From Terriglobia bacterium (lineage in GTDB: Bacteria; Acidobacteriota; Terriglobia; Bryobacterales; Bryobacteraceae), in contig JAIQFL010000038.1 of the NCBI GenBank assembly GCA_020073365.1, forward strand, positions 1 through 48,233: a stretch of DNA of 48,233 nucleotides, written 5' to 3'. Below the pieces are notes generated by a model. It had not been told where the DNA came from, searched no databases, and saw only the letters and a list, made by a program, of their open reading frames with translations. The translations under genes were made by a program, and so were the position numbers. Positions 7,828 to 17,461 of this stretch are shown in pieces; position 1 is the first letter of the stretch; the number at the start of each line of letters is the position of its first letter.

Positions 7828-10800
7828 ATGCCTGACACCCTCGGCAACATCACGATCCCGGAGATCGCGGTTTCCGGCACGTTCCCCATCGTGGCGGACT
7901 ACCCGTTCGGGCGGTCGAGCCATCCGGACGTGGCGATCCATCAGTTCGGGAGCGGCAACGCCAAGATCGAGCAACGTTTCCTCCTGGGCGCGGGTGCGAA
8001 ACACTTCACCGTGCGGCGCGCCTTCCTGCGCGACGCTGACCGCCGCGCGCTCCGCGACTTCTGGGAGTCGAAGTACGGTCCCTTCGGCGCGTTCACCTAC
8101 AACGCACCTAACGACGACGGCAACGGGACCACCGCCTACACCTGCCGCTTCGCCAATGAACCTCTGTCCTGGGAGATGCTCGCGGACCACGCCTGCAGCC
8201 TCGGCGTCACGCTGGTCGAGATCCCAGCTTCGAACCCCACCTACCCTCTCTCCTCGACGGTGACCCGCTTCCCGCCGCAGGCGCTACAGGACGCTCTGCT
8301 GACGCAGGTGCAGCAGATGATTCCGCTCATCAAGATCCAGCCTCTCCAGAGTGGCTACCCCGCCATCTATCTCTCCGACAGGCGCTGCACCATCGGTGCG
8401 CAGTTGTACCTGCCGCGCCTGGTGGACTTCGATGGCATCTCGCAGGGCATGGGCAACGAGGCCGACGACGCCACGTTCACCTTCGGCAACGCCGACCGCG
8501 TGATGCGCGACCTGGCGAACGACGTGGACCTGTTCCGCGCGACCATCGAGTTCTCGCTCTACCACGTCGGCCATGAGATCAAGCTCGATCTGTGGAAGGG
8601 CGACATCATCAACTGGCAGTTCGACTCCGGCGCGGAGTTCAAGGTCACCGCTGCAGACGGCCTGTATGAACTGAATCTCCCCTACCCGACCCGGAAGGTA
8701 TCGCGCTCCTGCTGGAAGGCGTTCAACATCGGCGCGTGCCCGTTCTCCACTGCCGGCGCGATGGACTTGGTTCACTTCCCCTCTGCCGATGCCAGCAAGT
8801 GCGACAAAGGGTACGACACGCCCAACGGCTGCCTGGCGCACGGCATGAAGCGCTACTACGGCGCGGTGATCGCCGAACCGCAGGGAGTGACAATCAAGGA
8901 CAACTCCACCGGCGTCTTCGGCTTCGGACGGTCGAGCATCACCAGCGTGTCGCTGGTCTCGGATTCCATTTACGACCAGGTGATTCCGGAGATCTACACC
9001 GACAGTGAAATGCCGGTGAACTGCAAGGTGGCGGCGGGCCGCGACGAAAGTGACTTCTATGAGGCGTTGGGGATCGTGGGCGAAGGGCCGCTGATCTCCT
9101 ACACCGCCGCGCACTACGAAGACCTGAACGGGAATCCAGTCGCCATGGGCAGCACCGGTGCCGTCTTCGTCGGCAGCACACTCGATGGCCAGGCGCAACA
9201 CGGCTGGCCCAACCAGCCCACCTTCGGCATCCGCCAGGTCCTGGGTGCGGATCCTGCGGCCGACGGCGACTGGTTCTCTCTCGACCAATCCGGGAACACG
9301 ACCGGCGGCGACTGGCGCAAGGTGTTCTCCGGCAACTCGACGTTCAAGGACAATTACGCGGCCGGGACCGCATTCCTCGTGATCCGGCGCAGCGACACCA
9401 AGGGCCTGCAACTGACCAAGCCCGGCGATCACGCGATGGTGGCGTACGTCCAGATGGGCATGAGCGGGTGGGTGTGGACCTCGCCCGGCGTGCGGGTCTT
9501 CGGCCCGCCCCTGGTGAATCCCGTCTGGATCGCCATCAACATGCTGCTGCGGGCGCGCGGGCTCCGGCTGGGCGCAAACGCCACGACCGCGCAGTTGAAC
9601 CTCGCGGAGACGTTCTTCGATGTGCAAGCCGCCATTGACGCCGCGGCGATCTGCAACCAGCAGGTGACCGCGCTCGTCGGAGCCGGTAGCGAGACGCAGT
9701 TCAAATTCCGGGGCGTGCTGCAGGAGGAGAAGCCACTTCGGGACTGGCTCCAGGAAGTTCTAATGAACTGTCTGGGATATTACACGTTCTCGTTCGGCAA
9801 CCTCAAGATCGGCGTGCGCGTGAACTCCTCGACGGTGGAGGCCTTCACCATCGGGAACATCGTTTTCAATTCGCTCCAGTTGGCTCCGCTGAAGCCCTCG
9901 TTCGACCACCTCACCGCCAACTTCGCCGATCAGGATTACAAGTTTGTCAACAATTCGGTCACTGTCTACGACATCGACCGCGCCACGCTGCTGGGCGGCG
10001 CGGCGGGTCCGCTGTTCCTGAAATCCAACGTCAACCTCTCCGGCACCTGCACGAAGTCGCAGGCGGCGCGGATCATCAGCATCCGGTTGCGCGAGGAGTT
10101 GGGCGGCACCAGCATCGCGGAGTGGAAGGCGGCGCGCCAGTTGGTCTTCCGGACCACGGTCCTGGCGCTCAACACCGAGCCGGGAATGGTCTGCTCGATG
10201 ACGCATCCAGACATGCCTGGCGGGTCGGGCGAGTTCCGCGTGTCTTCATGGAAGCTCAATAAGGATTACTCGATCGACATCCAGGGCCGCACGACCACGG
10301 ACTCCATGTACGATCTGGTCGCCGGCCCGAAGCCCGCCGACGTCGTGGCAAGTCCGGTTCCGGACGAGAACCTGCAGGATACCGGCGTGCCAGGCGTTGT
10401 GCTGTGCACACCCACGCTCACGGATTACGGGACCTATGTCGCCGACAACATCGTGGTCCAGCCCGATGCTTCCGGTAACACGAACGTGGTGGGCGCCACC
10501 GAGATTACCCTCGGGTTGTACTACGTCGACGAGCTCGCCACCGATCTCTGGGCCAGCATCGACGCTGCGATGGACGCGGCCGCCGATCCGGTCACGGCGA
10601 ATTGCACCGTTAATCCAAACACAACCCGCGTCTTCCGCGTGGGCGACTTTGTGGTTTTCAACGATGAGGCCGCGGACGCGAACCACGCTGGGCGCCGCTC
10701 TTACGAGTGCGCGCAGATCGTCGGGCCCGGCAGCACTAGCGATGTGGTCCACACTGGCGGCTTCCAATTCCAACGGGCGTACCCGGGTGTCGATCAGGGG

Positions 10801-11703
10801 TACGCCACCTTCGGGACGCTCATTTGCTCCCACCTGGCCGGGACCAAGTTCTATAAGCTCGACTCGAAGACGTTCACCTACGCCGTCAAGAAGGGCTTCT
10901 TCCGGACGCCCGGCCTGCCACCGCGCGTCGAGGCCAAGATCCCCTCCGTGTGCGTCGTGGCGGCGCTGGTCGGCGTGGCCAACCACTTCGGCTACGGGCC
11001 CTTCACCGTCTTTCCGCAGAGCCATCACAACGAGCCGTTCATGCCCGGCGACCGCACGTGTTCCGGCGGCGCGTACACTTTCCAAATCCCCGGTTCCCTC
11101 GCGGCGCAGGACAACGTCGCGATCCCGCTGAAGGTCCAGAACGCCGCATCGATCCGGTGTGTCTACGCATACCTTCAGCAAGGTACCAGCGATGGCCAGT
11201 CGGCCTACGTCGTGAAGTACTCGGCCGATGGCGGCACGACCTGGAACGTGTTGGAGAAGATGGGCATCGCGCAGAACATCGGGACGCCGTTCAAAAACAC
11301 CTGGGATTTCCTCGTGGCGCAGGGCTACGGGAAACCGGAGACGCGCCGCCTGCCGTATGACGACTACGGACTGATCACCATCGCGGCAGTCACCGGCAGC
11401 GGAGTAGCGCAAACGGTGGCGACTGCTTCCTATGACGCCTCCACGAGTGGGCTGATGCCGGGCGACTTCGTGTTCCAGGAGTTCGGCCTCGCCAACGAGG
11501 AGCACGTAAACGTGATCTCGGTGGACAGCGTGAACCAGACCTTCACTGCCATCGTGACCAAGGACCATCCAGCGGGATCAAGCATCCGCCCTTCAATCTG
11601 GCCGACCGCCGTGTTGCTCGAAGGGGACGACCTCGCTTTCGACATTAAGGCGGTCGCATCGCCCAACGCCGGCTCAGATCTTACAGTTGTGATCCAGACG
11701 TGA
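7828..11703 (+). CDS. Tail-tip / host-specificity protein, apparent M-L-J fusion
   Basis: This 1291-residue protein seems to join three lambda tail-tip parts. Residues about 20-150 repeat the gpM-like pattern (FTVRRAFLRDADRRALRDFW, then GAFTY). Residues about 180-350 resemble gpL and DUF2163/BR0599 proteins, with four cysteines at about 295, 304, 325 and 335 followed by RYYGAVIAEPQGV; in gpL the equivalent cysteines hold an iron-sulfur cluster. Residues about 560-870 resemble the gpJ-type tail hub (DWLQEVLMNCLGYYTFS, then FRVSSWKLNKDYSIDIQGR). The C-terminal 400 residues look like beta-sandwich receptor-binding domains. It likely caps the tail tube and contacts the cell surface. The RBS is weak. 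The fusion order M-L-J matches lambda gene order; boundaries are approximate. Confidence 0.8.
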   Translation: MPDTLGNITIPEIAVSGTFPIVADYPFGRSSHPDVAIHQFGSGNAKIEQRFLLGAGAKHFTVRRAFLRDADRRALRDFWESKYGPFGAFTYNAPNDDGNGTTAYTCRFANEPLSWEMLADHACSLGVTLVEIPASNPTYPLSSTVTRFPPQALQDALLTQVQQMIPLIKIQPLQSGYPAIYLSDRRCTIGAQLYLPRLVDFDGISQGMGNEADDATFTFGNADRVMRDLANDVDLFRATIEFSLYHVGHEIKLDLWKGDIINWQFDSGAEFKVTAADGLYELNLPYPTRKVSRSCWKAFNIGACPFSTAGAMDLVHFPSADASKCDKGYDTPNGCLAHGMKRYYGAVIAEPQGVTIKDNSTGVFGFGRSSITSVSLVSDSIYDQVIPEIYTDSEMPVNCKVAAGRDESDFYEALGIVGEGPLISYTAAHYEDLNGNPVAMGSTGAVFVGSTLDGQAQHGWPNQPTFGIRQVLGADPAADGDWFSLDQSGNTTGGDWRKVFSGNSTFKDNYAAGTAFLVIRRSDTKGLQLTKPGDHAMVAYVQMGMSGWVWTSPGVRVFGPPLVNPVWIAINMLLRARGLRLGANATTAQLNLAETFFDVQAAIDAAAICNQQVTALVGAGSETQFKFRGVLQEEKPLRDWLQEVLMNCLGYYTFSFGNLKIGVRVNSSTVEAFTIGNIVFNSLQLAPLKPSFDHLTANFADQDYKFVNNSVTVYDIDRATLLGGAAGPLFLKSNVNLSGTCTKSQAARIISIRLREELGGTSIAEWKAARQLVFRTTVLALNTEPGMVCSMTHPDMPGGSGEFRVSSWKLNKDYSIDIQGRTTTDSMYDLVAGPKPADVVASPVPDENLQDTGVPGVVLCTPTLTDYGTYVADNIVVQPDASGNTNVVGATEITLGLYYVDELATDLWASIDAAMDAAADPVTANCTVNPNTTRVFRVGDFVVFNDEAADANHAGRRSYECAQIVGPGSTSDVVHTGGFQFQRAYPGVDQGYATFGTLICSHLAGTKFYKLDSKTFTYAVKKGFFRTPGLPPRVEAKIPSVCVVAALVGVANHFGYGPFTVFPQSHHNEPFMPGDRTCSGGAYTFQIPGSLAAQDNVAIPLKVQNAASIRCVYAYLQQGTSDGQSAYVVKYSADGGTTWNVLEKMGIAQNIGTPFKNTWDFLVAQGYGKPETRRLPYDDYGLITIAAVTGSGVAQTVATASYDASTSGLMPGDFVFQEFGLANEEHVNVISVDSVNQTFTAIVTKDHPAGSSIRPSIWPTAVLLEGDDLAFDIKAVASPNAGSDLTVVIQT

Positions 11704-11813
11704 TCGGGCGAGTGGATGTCCACCATTCGGGGAGCCAAACACACGCCCACTGCCGCAATGAACCCTTGGCTAAATTGGCGCAAGTCGAGTTTCGGAAGTG
11801 CAACAATCGCGGT

Positions 11814-13802
11814 ATGCCTGCCCTTTACATTGATCCATTGCTGGATTTTCTCGACATCAATCCTGAGCAGCTCCTCGGCAGGCTGACTAACGGTCTTGCG
11901 CAGGAAGGGTTCGACACAACGACGCTCACCACGTTCTCGTGGCTGCGAGAGATCGCTGAACTGCAGACAGCGTTTCGCGGGTTGCTCGTCCTGCTGCCTT
12001 CCGCCGCCCAATGGACGATTCTTTTCGAGTACGTGCTGCCTATAGTCGGACAACGGGTGGACTGTGTCCTCTTGGCCGAGGACGTGATTTATGCGATCGA
12101 ATACAAGGGCGGAAGCTCAGCCACAGCTCGCTCGGCACTTCAACAGGCACAGGAGTACGCACTGAACCTTGTTGACTTTCACGAGGCGTCGCGCCACCGC
12201 ACGGCTATTCCAATCGCGGTGGGTGCGTTCAGGACATCGATCCCGCTGGACATAACGTCCGAACACCAGGGCGCCGCAATCTCGCCAGGTGAACTTCCTG
12301 ACACCATTTTCCGGAGCCAGAGCACTTGGGGTGGTAAGTGCCCGTTTATTCAGGCGGGCGAATGGAACCAATCTCGCTATTTCCCTGTTCCAACGATCGT
12401 TCAAGCGGCCTCTGCCATCTACCGCGATCACAATGTGAAGGAATTAGCCCGCTCTCGTGCCGGCACCGACAACCTTGAGACGACACAGCTGGCAGTGACC
12501 AACTTGGTGCTGGACGCCAGACTGCGTGGCGTCAAGAAGCTGCTCGTCATTACAGGGGTGCCGGGAGCGGGTAAGACGCTCGCGGGACTCAATGCGGTCC
12601 AACTACTTGCCCATGAACTTGATCTTGATGTCGAGCAAGCATCGTTCCTCTCCGGCAACGGTCCCCTCGTAGCAGTCATCCAGGAGGCACTGAGGCGAAG
12701 TATCGGCTCTCGTACCCGGGGCGCGGCCCGATCTGTGCGTTCGCGAGTTCGTGAGGTGCATCGATTCGTTAGAGACAGCTATGGAAGTAGTGTCGCCCCG
12801 GCAGACAGGCTCATCGTATTTGACGAAGCACAGAGAGCCTGGACTGCGGCTAAGAACCTCAAGAAATTTGGGCGGGACGTTTCCGAGCCCGAGATGGTCC
12901 TTGAGATCATGGGGCGTCACAAAGGTTGGGCTGTCATAGTTGCGTTAGTTGGCGGCGGCCAGGAGATCCATGGCGGGGAAGCCGGGCTTGCAGCGTGGGG
13001 CGACGCGATCGTAAAGCACACCGATTGGGAGGTAATCACGTCGCCGGAAGCGGTCTTGGGTGGTCCATCGGTGGCCGGTTCCCGTCTCTTTCGCGAAGGC
13101 TGCGCTGAGGTTCCAAGGTTGAAACGTGAGGCTTCTCTTCATCTGGCAATATCGAAACGGTCTTTCGAAACGGACATAACGGCGGCGTGGGTGAACGCGG
13201 TACTCGATGGCAGGGCGGATGAAGCCAACACTTTGGCGTCCCGCGGGCTACCGATTTGTGTGACCCGCGACATCCAGGCTGCGCGATCGTGGTTGCGCGC
13301 AAAGGCGAAGGGCAACCGGAGAGCCGGCCTGATCGCTAGCTCCGGGGCAGCCAGGCTGCGTGCAGATGGCGTGGAGACCCCGACGTTTAATTTCCTGGGG
13401 GGAATTGACTATGTGAAGTGGTTCCTCGAACCTGCCGGTGATCACAGGTCTTCCAATCAACTCGAGATCGCGCTGAGCGAGTTTGAAATGCAAGGGCTCG
13501 AGATCGATGTGGCCGGACTTCTGTGGGGCGGGGACCTGGTTTTCCCCGGTGGGCAGGTAGTTGCGAGAAGCCTCAGGGGAAGGCAGTGGTGCGCGGTTGT
13601 CGGGACCGGTGACCCGCAAGCATCTGCCGACGATCCCCGAACCAGAATTCAGAACAAATATCGCGTATTGCTAACGCGCTTTCGAAAGGGCATGGTCATT
13701 TTCGTTCCCCTTGGATCAGCAGACGATCTGACTCGCGCGCCACTGGACTTCGACGGCGTGTATGACTATCTTCTTCGCTGCGGAGTGCGCCCTCTCACGT
13801 AA
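11814..13802 (+). CDS. DUF2075 / Schlafen-type helicase with N-terminal PD-(D/E)XK nuclease
   Basis: A 662-residue protein if it starts at ATG 11814; an upstream GTG at 11700 gives 700 residues, but the extension looks unlike protein. An N-terminal PD-(D/E)XK-type nuclease is suggested by VDCVLLAEDVIYAIEYKGG, with Asp at about 83 and E-x-K at about 96-98. The ATPase shows Walker A GVPGAGKT (about 248-255), Walker B LIVFDEAQRAW (about 333-343), the family motif LVGGGQEIHGGEAGLAAWG, and the C-terminal YRVLLTRFRKGMVIFVP. These mark DUF2075 (PF09848, COG3410). Nuclease-DUF2075 proteins are often found in mobile and defence-rich loci, so a conflict role is plausible but not shown. It interrupts a plus-strand tail operon, between the tail-tip gene and the next tail gene, as a moron would. 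Confidence 0.82.
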   Translation: MPALYIDPLLDFLDINPEQLLGRLTNGLAQEGFDTTTLTTFSWLREIAELQTAFRGLLVLLPSAAQWTILFEYVLPIVGQRVDCVLLAEDVIYAIEYKGGSSATARSALQQAQEYALNLVDFHEASRHRTAIPIAVGAFRTSIPLDITSEHQGAAISPGELPDTIFRSQSTWGGKCPFIQAGEWNQSRYFPVPTIVQAASAIYRDHNVKELARSRAGTDNLETTQLAVTNLVLDARLRGVKKLLVITGVPGAGKTLAGLNAVQLLAHELDLDVEQASFLSGNGPLVAVIQEALRRSIGSRTRGAARSVRSRVREVHRFVRDSYGSSVAPADRLIVFDEAQRAWTAAKNLKKFGRDVSEPEMVLEIMGRHKGWAVIVALVGGGQEIHGGEAGLAAWGDAIVKHTDWEVITSPEAVLGGPSVAGSRLFREGCAEVPRLKREASLHLAISKRSFETDITAAWVNAVLDGRADEANTLASRGLPICVTRDIQAARSWLRAKAKGNRRAGLIASSGAARLRADGVETPTFNFLGGIDYVKWFLEPAGDHRSSNQLEIALSEFEMQGLEIDVAGLLWGGDLVFPGGQVVARSLRGRQWCAVVGTGDPQASADDPRTRIQNKYRVLLTRFRKGMVIFVPLGSADDLTRAPLDFDGVYDYLLRCGVRPLT

Positions 13803-13939
13803 CGCAGACAAGGCTCAAGTACGCGTCGTCCAGCCTTCGGTCGGTTGCGGCACATCGTTCTTAAGTTCAAGTTGGCTCCGGTGAGGCCCTCGCTGCCAAG
13901 CGGAATCGGCATCCCTTCCCAGTCCAAGGACGCTAAATC
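13803..13939. other. Short spacer after the DUF2075 gene
   Basis: This 137-base spacer has no gene. Its last bases carry an AAGGA ribosome-binding site about nine bases before ATG 13940. A weak AAGGCT/AGCCTT pair with a long loop at about 13811-13839 is not a convincing terminator. Confidence 0.4.
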
Positions 13940-16900
13940 ATGCCCTCCGAACCGCTCCACATTTTCGACCCGCGCCGGAACTTCCAGTTGCAGGGATTCG
14001 CCGGGCGCGCCGCGACCACCACGATCCACGACGCCACCGAGACGGGTGTCTCCATCTCCGGCATCTTCCAGGCTGCGGAGGACTTTGCGGTACTGGGATG
14101 GTGGAATGCTTACGACTACTTCAACCACCTCCGGCTCAAGCACCTGCCAAAGACCGATCCCTCGGGCCTGAAGCTAGAGTTCGATATCGAGTACGACCAG
14201 ACGCTCGACGGCGCGATCCGCCTCGACGCGGCCAAGTACCCGTCTGTCTCCTGGGACGCGATGACGTTCGTCACCGGATCCGGCGACAGCCACGATGTGC
14301 GTCTGCTTGACCACGCGACCGTGGTCTCCGGCAGCGAGACCGCCGCCACGGTCCTTATCGATATCAGCGGCGAGGAGAACATGGACGGCGGGGTCGACTG
14401 GCTCCACCTCTATTTCCGCGACACCCGGTACACGGTGACGAGCACCGACTGCCGGGTTGAAACGCAATTGCGCGCCCCAGCGAAGGCAGGCGATGTGAGT
14501 CTGCCGGTCAGCAGCACGACGGGCTTCGCGACCGCGGATGGCATCTGGATCGAACGATCCGGCACCAACGAGGAGCAGACCACCGTGATCGGTGTGGGGA
14601 CTGGCGCGCTTCACGCGAGCGTATCGATGGGCCACCCGAGCGGTTCCTACGTGACCCGCAAGACGAAGGCCTGGCACGTGGCGCAGAAACTCGCGGACAT
14701 CATCAACACGGCGGGGGCTTCCGTCGATGGCAGATTTGGTCCGGACCAGAGCGGAGTGATTCAGGCGCAGGCGTGGGCGAGCGGCCCGAGCACCGGAGGC
14801 GTCACATTGACGTTTGTGCTGGGCACCGGGGCGACAGCGCGGTACGGGAAACTCGGGAATCTGGACCGCGTCTTCGTCGCGCACGGCCGCACGCTGGCCG
14901 GTGTTCCGGTTGGCAGCGGGCAGGGCTTCCAGTGGACGGCGGGAAGCGGGGCCACCCTCTTGTTCAGCAACGGCGACAACAGCACCAAGTATCACGTGAC
15001 GCTCGACTTCACGCAGACCTTGCTGGACAAGAACGGTGCAATGGTTCCGATGAGCGACTGCCGGAAGATGTACATGGTCTTCGCGCCGCGCTTCGAGAAC
15101 GTCGAGCAGGATCTCCAGGACGGCTGCTTTCTCACTGCGGGTGTGGGCGCCTCCAACACGACGTGGACGGTGGATGACACCTCGAAGCTCACCGGAGGCC
15201 GGTACTTCGTCGGCACTCCAACTCTGGAGGAGCGCATCCAACTGCTGTCCGTGATTTCGGGAACTCAGATCACCGTGGCGCGCGGTTTCGAAGCATCCAC
15301 CCCCGGCGCGTGGTCGGCTGGCGCGCGCCTGAAGAAGCTCTCTCCTGTCTCCGGCTTCGCCGGCAACGTCGAGTGGGGATGCACAATCTCCAACATCACG
15401 GTGACCGGCAATGGGAGCCTGAAGGTCGGCGGCGGGTCGGATCGGATCGAGGGAGCAGACGCACGGTGCAAATACACGGGGTTTTGGGTAGACTACGCCT
15501 ACGGCGGCACCTTCCCATCGCAATGGTGGAGCAACGGGCACGCCAAGCGCACCGCACCCTCGGACGCTCTGGACATTCGTAAGGTCACGCTCCGGTACTC
15601 GTATCCGCGCCAGCACGATCTTTACCTCGGGACGTTCTTCAACACCGATTGCGGCAAGGTCACCGTCTCCGTCGATGGCGTGGCGACCACCCACGATCTG
15701 TATTTGAACGAGTACGGCGGCACTACGGCGAACGTCAAGGTGCGCGGCGCGGTCGGAGCCGGAACCCACACGGTCGAGATCACCGCCACGTTCACCAAGA
15801 ACGCCGCCAGCACCGGGTATTACTTCTATTTCGATTACCTCTGGCCGCTCGAAGCTCAGGACGCTCCGGACGCGCCGCAGATCTATACGGATGTGTCCCT
15901 CGCCATGGATTTCGACACCGACCACGGTTACAAGAAGCCTCCGGCCTGGCATCTCTGGCAACTCCAGAAGCTCGGCTTCAAGGGCCACGCCGACGTGTAC
16001 ATGGGCGTCTTCTGGAACAACAAGCGGCGGCGCATCAACGCCACGTACCCGTACGCCACGGTGGTTTTCTCCGGCACGCCCATTGCTGGCGATGTTGTGT
16101 CGTTCTTGATTGGCGGTACCACGGTCAGTCACGCCATCGGGTACGGCGAGACGTTACAGGGGATCGTCTCCGACATGCGCGCGATCATCAACGGGCTGTT
16201 CTCCGGCGTGTGGGCCGACGACAACTTCGGAGCGAGCACGACGCTGCGGGTCCAATCGAAAGCGCCTTCGTGGACGTACACCGGGGTAGCGGTGAGCGCG
16301 CCAAACTCCGTGACGCTGACGCTCACGGACCACCTCGGCACGGCGGGCACCGACGGCGATTGGGAAATGATCGACGCCGTCTCTCCGGTGATGACCGAAG
16401 GCGCGCGGAAGTGGCTTCGCGACCTCGCCGGCCAGCTCCAGGCGGCGGGCATCAAAGCGTCGTTCGCGTTTTCGATGGAGTGCTATCTCCCTCCGGCCGC
16501 GATGCGCGCCAAGTACCTGTCGTTCACCGGCGGCGTAGTCGCGCCAGGCGCGGACGTGGACCTCGGCGTCCCGTCCCACCAGATGCACTTCGGCACCCGT
16601 GTCCGGACGTACCTGCGCCAGATGTACAAGGAGTGCGCGGACCAGATTGAGGCGGCGGGCCTGCCGGTGGTGCTGCAATTCGGCGAGACGCAGTGGTGGT
16701 ATTTCGACAATGCGGCGCAGGACGCGCACGGCGGGATGCCCTATTACGACCAGGACACCATCAGCGACTTCGCCGCGGCCAAGGGCCACCAGATCTGGCC
16801 GTTCCGGGCGAACACCGATGATCCCGTTGGCGACCCGGCGCACCAGTACGAAAGCGCCGACTTCCTTCGCGACCGCATCTGGGCCTACTGCCAGGACGTG

Positions 16901-17461
16901 ATCACCTATGTCCGGGGGTACCATCCGGCCGCCGTGTTCGAGTGCCTGTGGCCTCTCGATGCGAACCAGGGCGCGCCCAAGCCCAGCACGAAGTTCCGCG
17001 CGCTCAACTTCTATGTGAACCTGCCGAACCAATGGAAGAACTCCTCGTACGGGATCAAGTACTTCCGGTGCGAGGGCTTCGACTACGACGTGTGGCAGAA
17101 GAACTCCGGCTTGATGAAACAGGCCATCACGTTCGCCAATACCGCGCTCGGCAGGCCGGCGTCGGAGTGCATGTTCCTGTCCGGGTTGTACGGTCCACCG
17201 GACCCGCCGATGGCGCAGGCCTACGGGACATGGCTCCCGCTGAAGCTCTACTCCTTCTGCTACTGGGCGTTCGATCAGTTCTGCCTGAACTCCCGCCCGG
17301 TCCCGCTCGAAATCGCCGGCCAGATGCAGGTGATCGGCGCGCAGTACTTCAAGCCCAACGCTACGCGCGCCGTCGAATCGGTGATTGCGGAGCCAGTCGG
17401 GGTCGTGGCTGGCGGCGCGTTCAACCGCTTCGAAGCCAACAGGAGCAAGCTCAATGGCTAA
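13940..17461 (+). CDS. Large tail protein with TIM-barrel-like C-terminal half
   Basis: 1173 residues. The N-terminal half is beta-rich (LHIFDPRRNFQLQGFAGRAA; KAGDVSLPVSSTTGFATADG). From about residue 650 the chain looks like a glycoside-hydrolase-type barrel: DVSLAMDFDTDHGYKKPPAWH, KASFAFSMECYLPP, VVLQFGETQWWYFD, FECLWPLDANQGAP and FRCEGFDYDVWQKN. A beta insertion occupies about 700-810. From memory, similar proteins are sometimes named non-contractile tail sheath protein with a TIM-barrel domain; I cannot check this. Acidic residues in GETQWW and SMECY could be catalytic. Likely roles are decoration of the tail tube or attack on surface glycans. The RBS AAGGA fits ATG 13940. The stop overlaps the next start by eight bases. 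Confidence 0.65.
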   Translation: MPSEPLHIFDPRRNFQLQGFAGRAATTTIHDATETGVSISGIFQAAEDFAVLGWWNAYDYFNHLRLKHLPKTDPSGLKLEFDIEYDQTLDGAIRLDAAKYPSVSWDAMTFVTGSGDSHDVRLLDHATVVSGSETAATVLIDISGEENMDGGVDWLHLYFRDTRYTVTSTDCRVETQLRAPAKAGDVSLPVSSTTGFATADGIWIERSGTNEEQTTVIGVGTGALHASVSMGHPSGSYVTRKTKAWHVAQKLADIINTAGASVDGRFGPDQSGVIQAQAWASGPSTGGVTLTFVLGTGATARYGKLGNLDRVFVAHGRTLAGVPVGSGQGFQWTAGSGATLLFSNGDNSTKYHVTLDFTQTLLDKNGAMVPMSDCRKMYMVFAPRFENVEQDLQDGCFLTAGVGASNTTWTVDDTSKLTGGRYFVGTPTLEERIQLLSVISGTQITVARGFEASTPGAWSAGARLKKLSPVSGFAGNVEWGCTISNITVTGNGSLKVGGGSDRIEGADARCKYTGFWVDYAYGGTFPSQWWSNGHAKRTAPSDALDIRKVTLRYSYPRQHDLYLGTFFNTDCGKVTVSVDGVATTHDLYLNEYGGTTANVKVRGAVGAGTHTVEITATFTKNAASTGYYFYFDYLWPLEAQDAPDAPQIYTDVSLAMDFDTDHGYKKPPAWHLWQLQKLGFKGHADVYMGVFWNNKRRRINATYPYATVVFSGTPIAGDVVSFLIGGTTVSHAIGYGETLQGIVSDMRAIINGLFSGVWADDNFGASTTLRVQSKAPSWTYTGVAVSAPNSVTLTLTDHLGTAGTDGDWEMIDAVSPVMTEGARKWLRDLAGQLQAAGIKASFAFSMECYLPPAAMRAKYLSFTGGVVAPGADVDLGVPSHQMHFGTRVRTYLRQMYKECADQIEAAGLPVVLQFGETQWWYFDNAAQDAHGGMPYYDQDTISDFAAAKGHQIWPFRANTDDPVGDPAHQYESADFLRDRIWAYCQDVITYVRGYHPAAVFECLWPLDANQGAPKPSTKFRALNFYVNLPNQWKNSSYGIKYFRCEGFDYDVWQKNSGLMKQAITFANTALGRPASECMFLSGLYGPPDPPMAQAYGTWLPLKLYSFCYWAFDQFCLNSRPVPLEIAGQMQVIGAQYFKPNATRAVESVIAEPVGVVAGGAFNRFEANRSKLNG

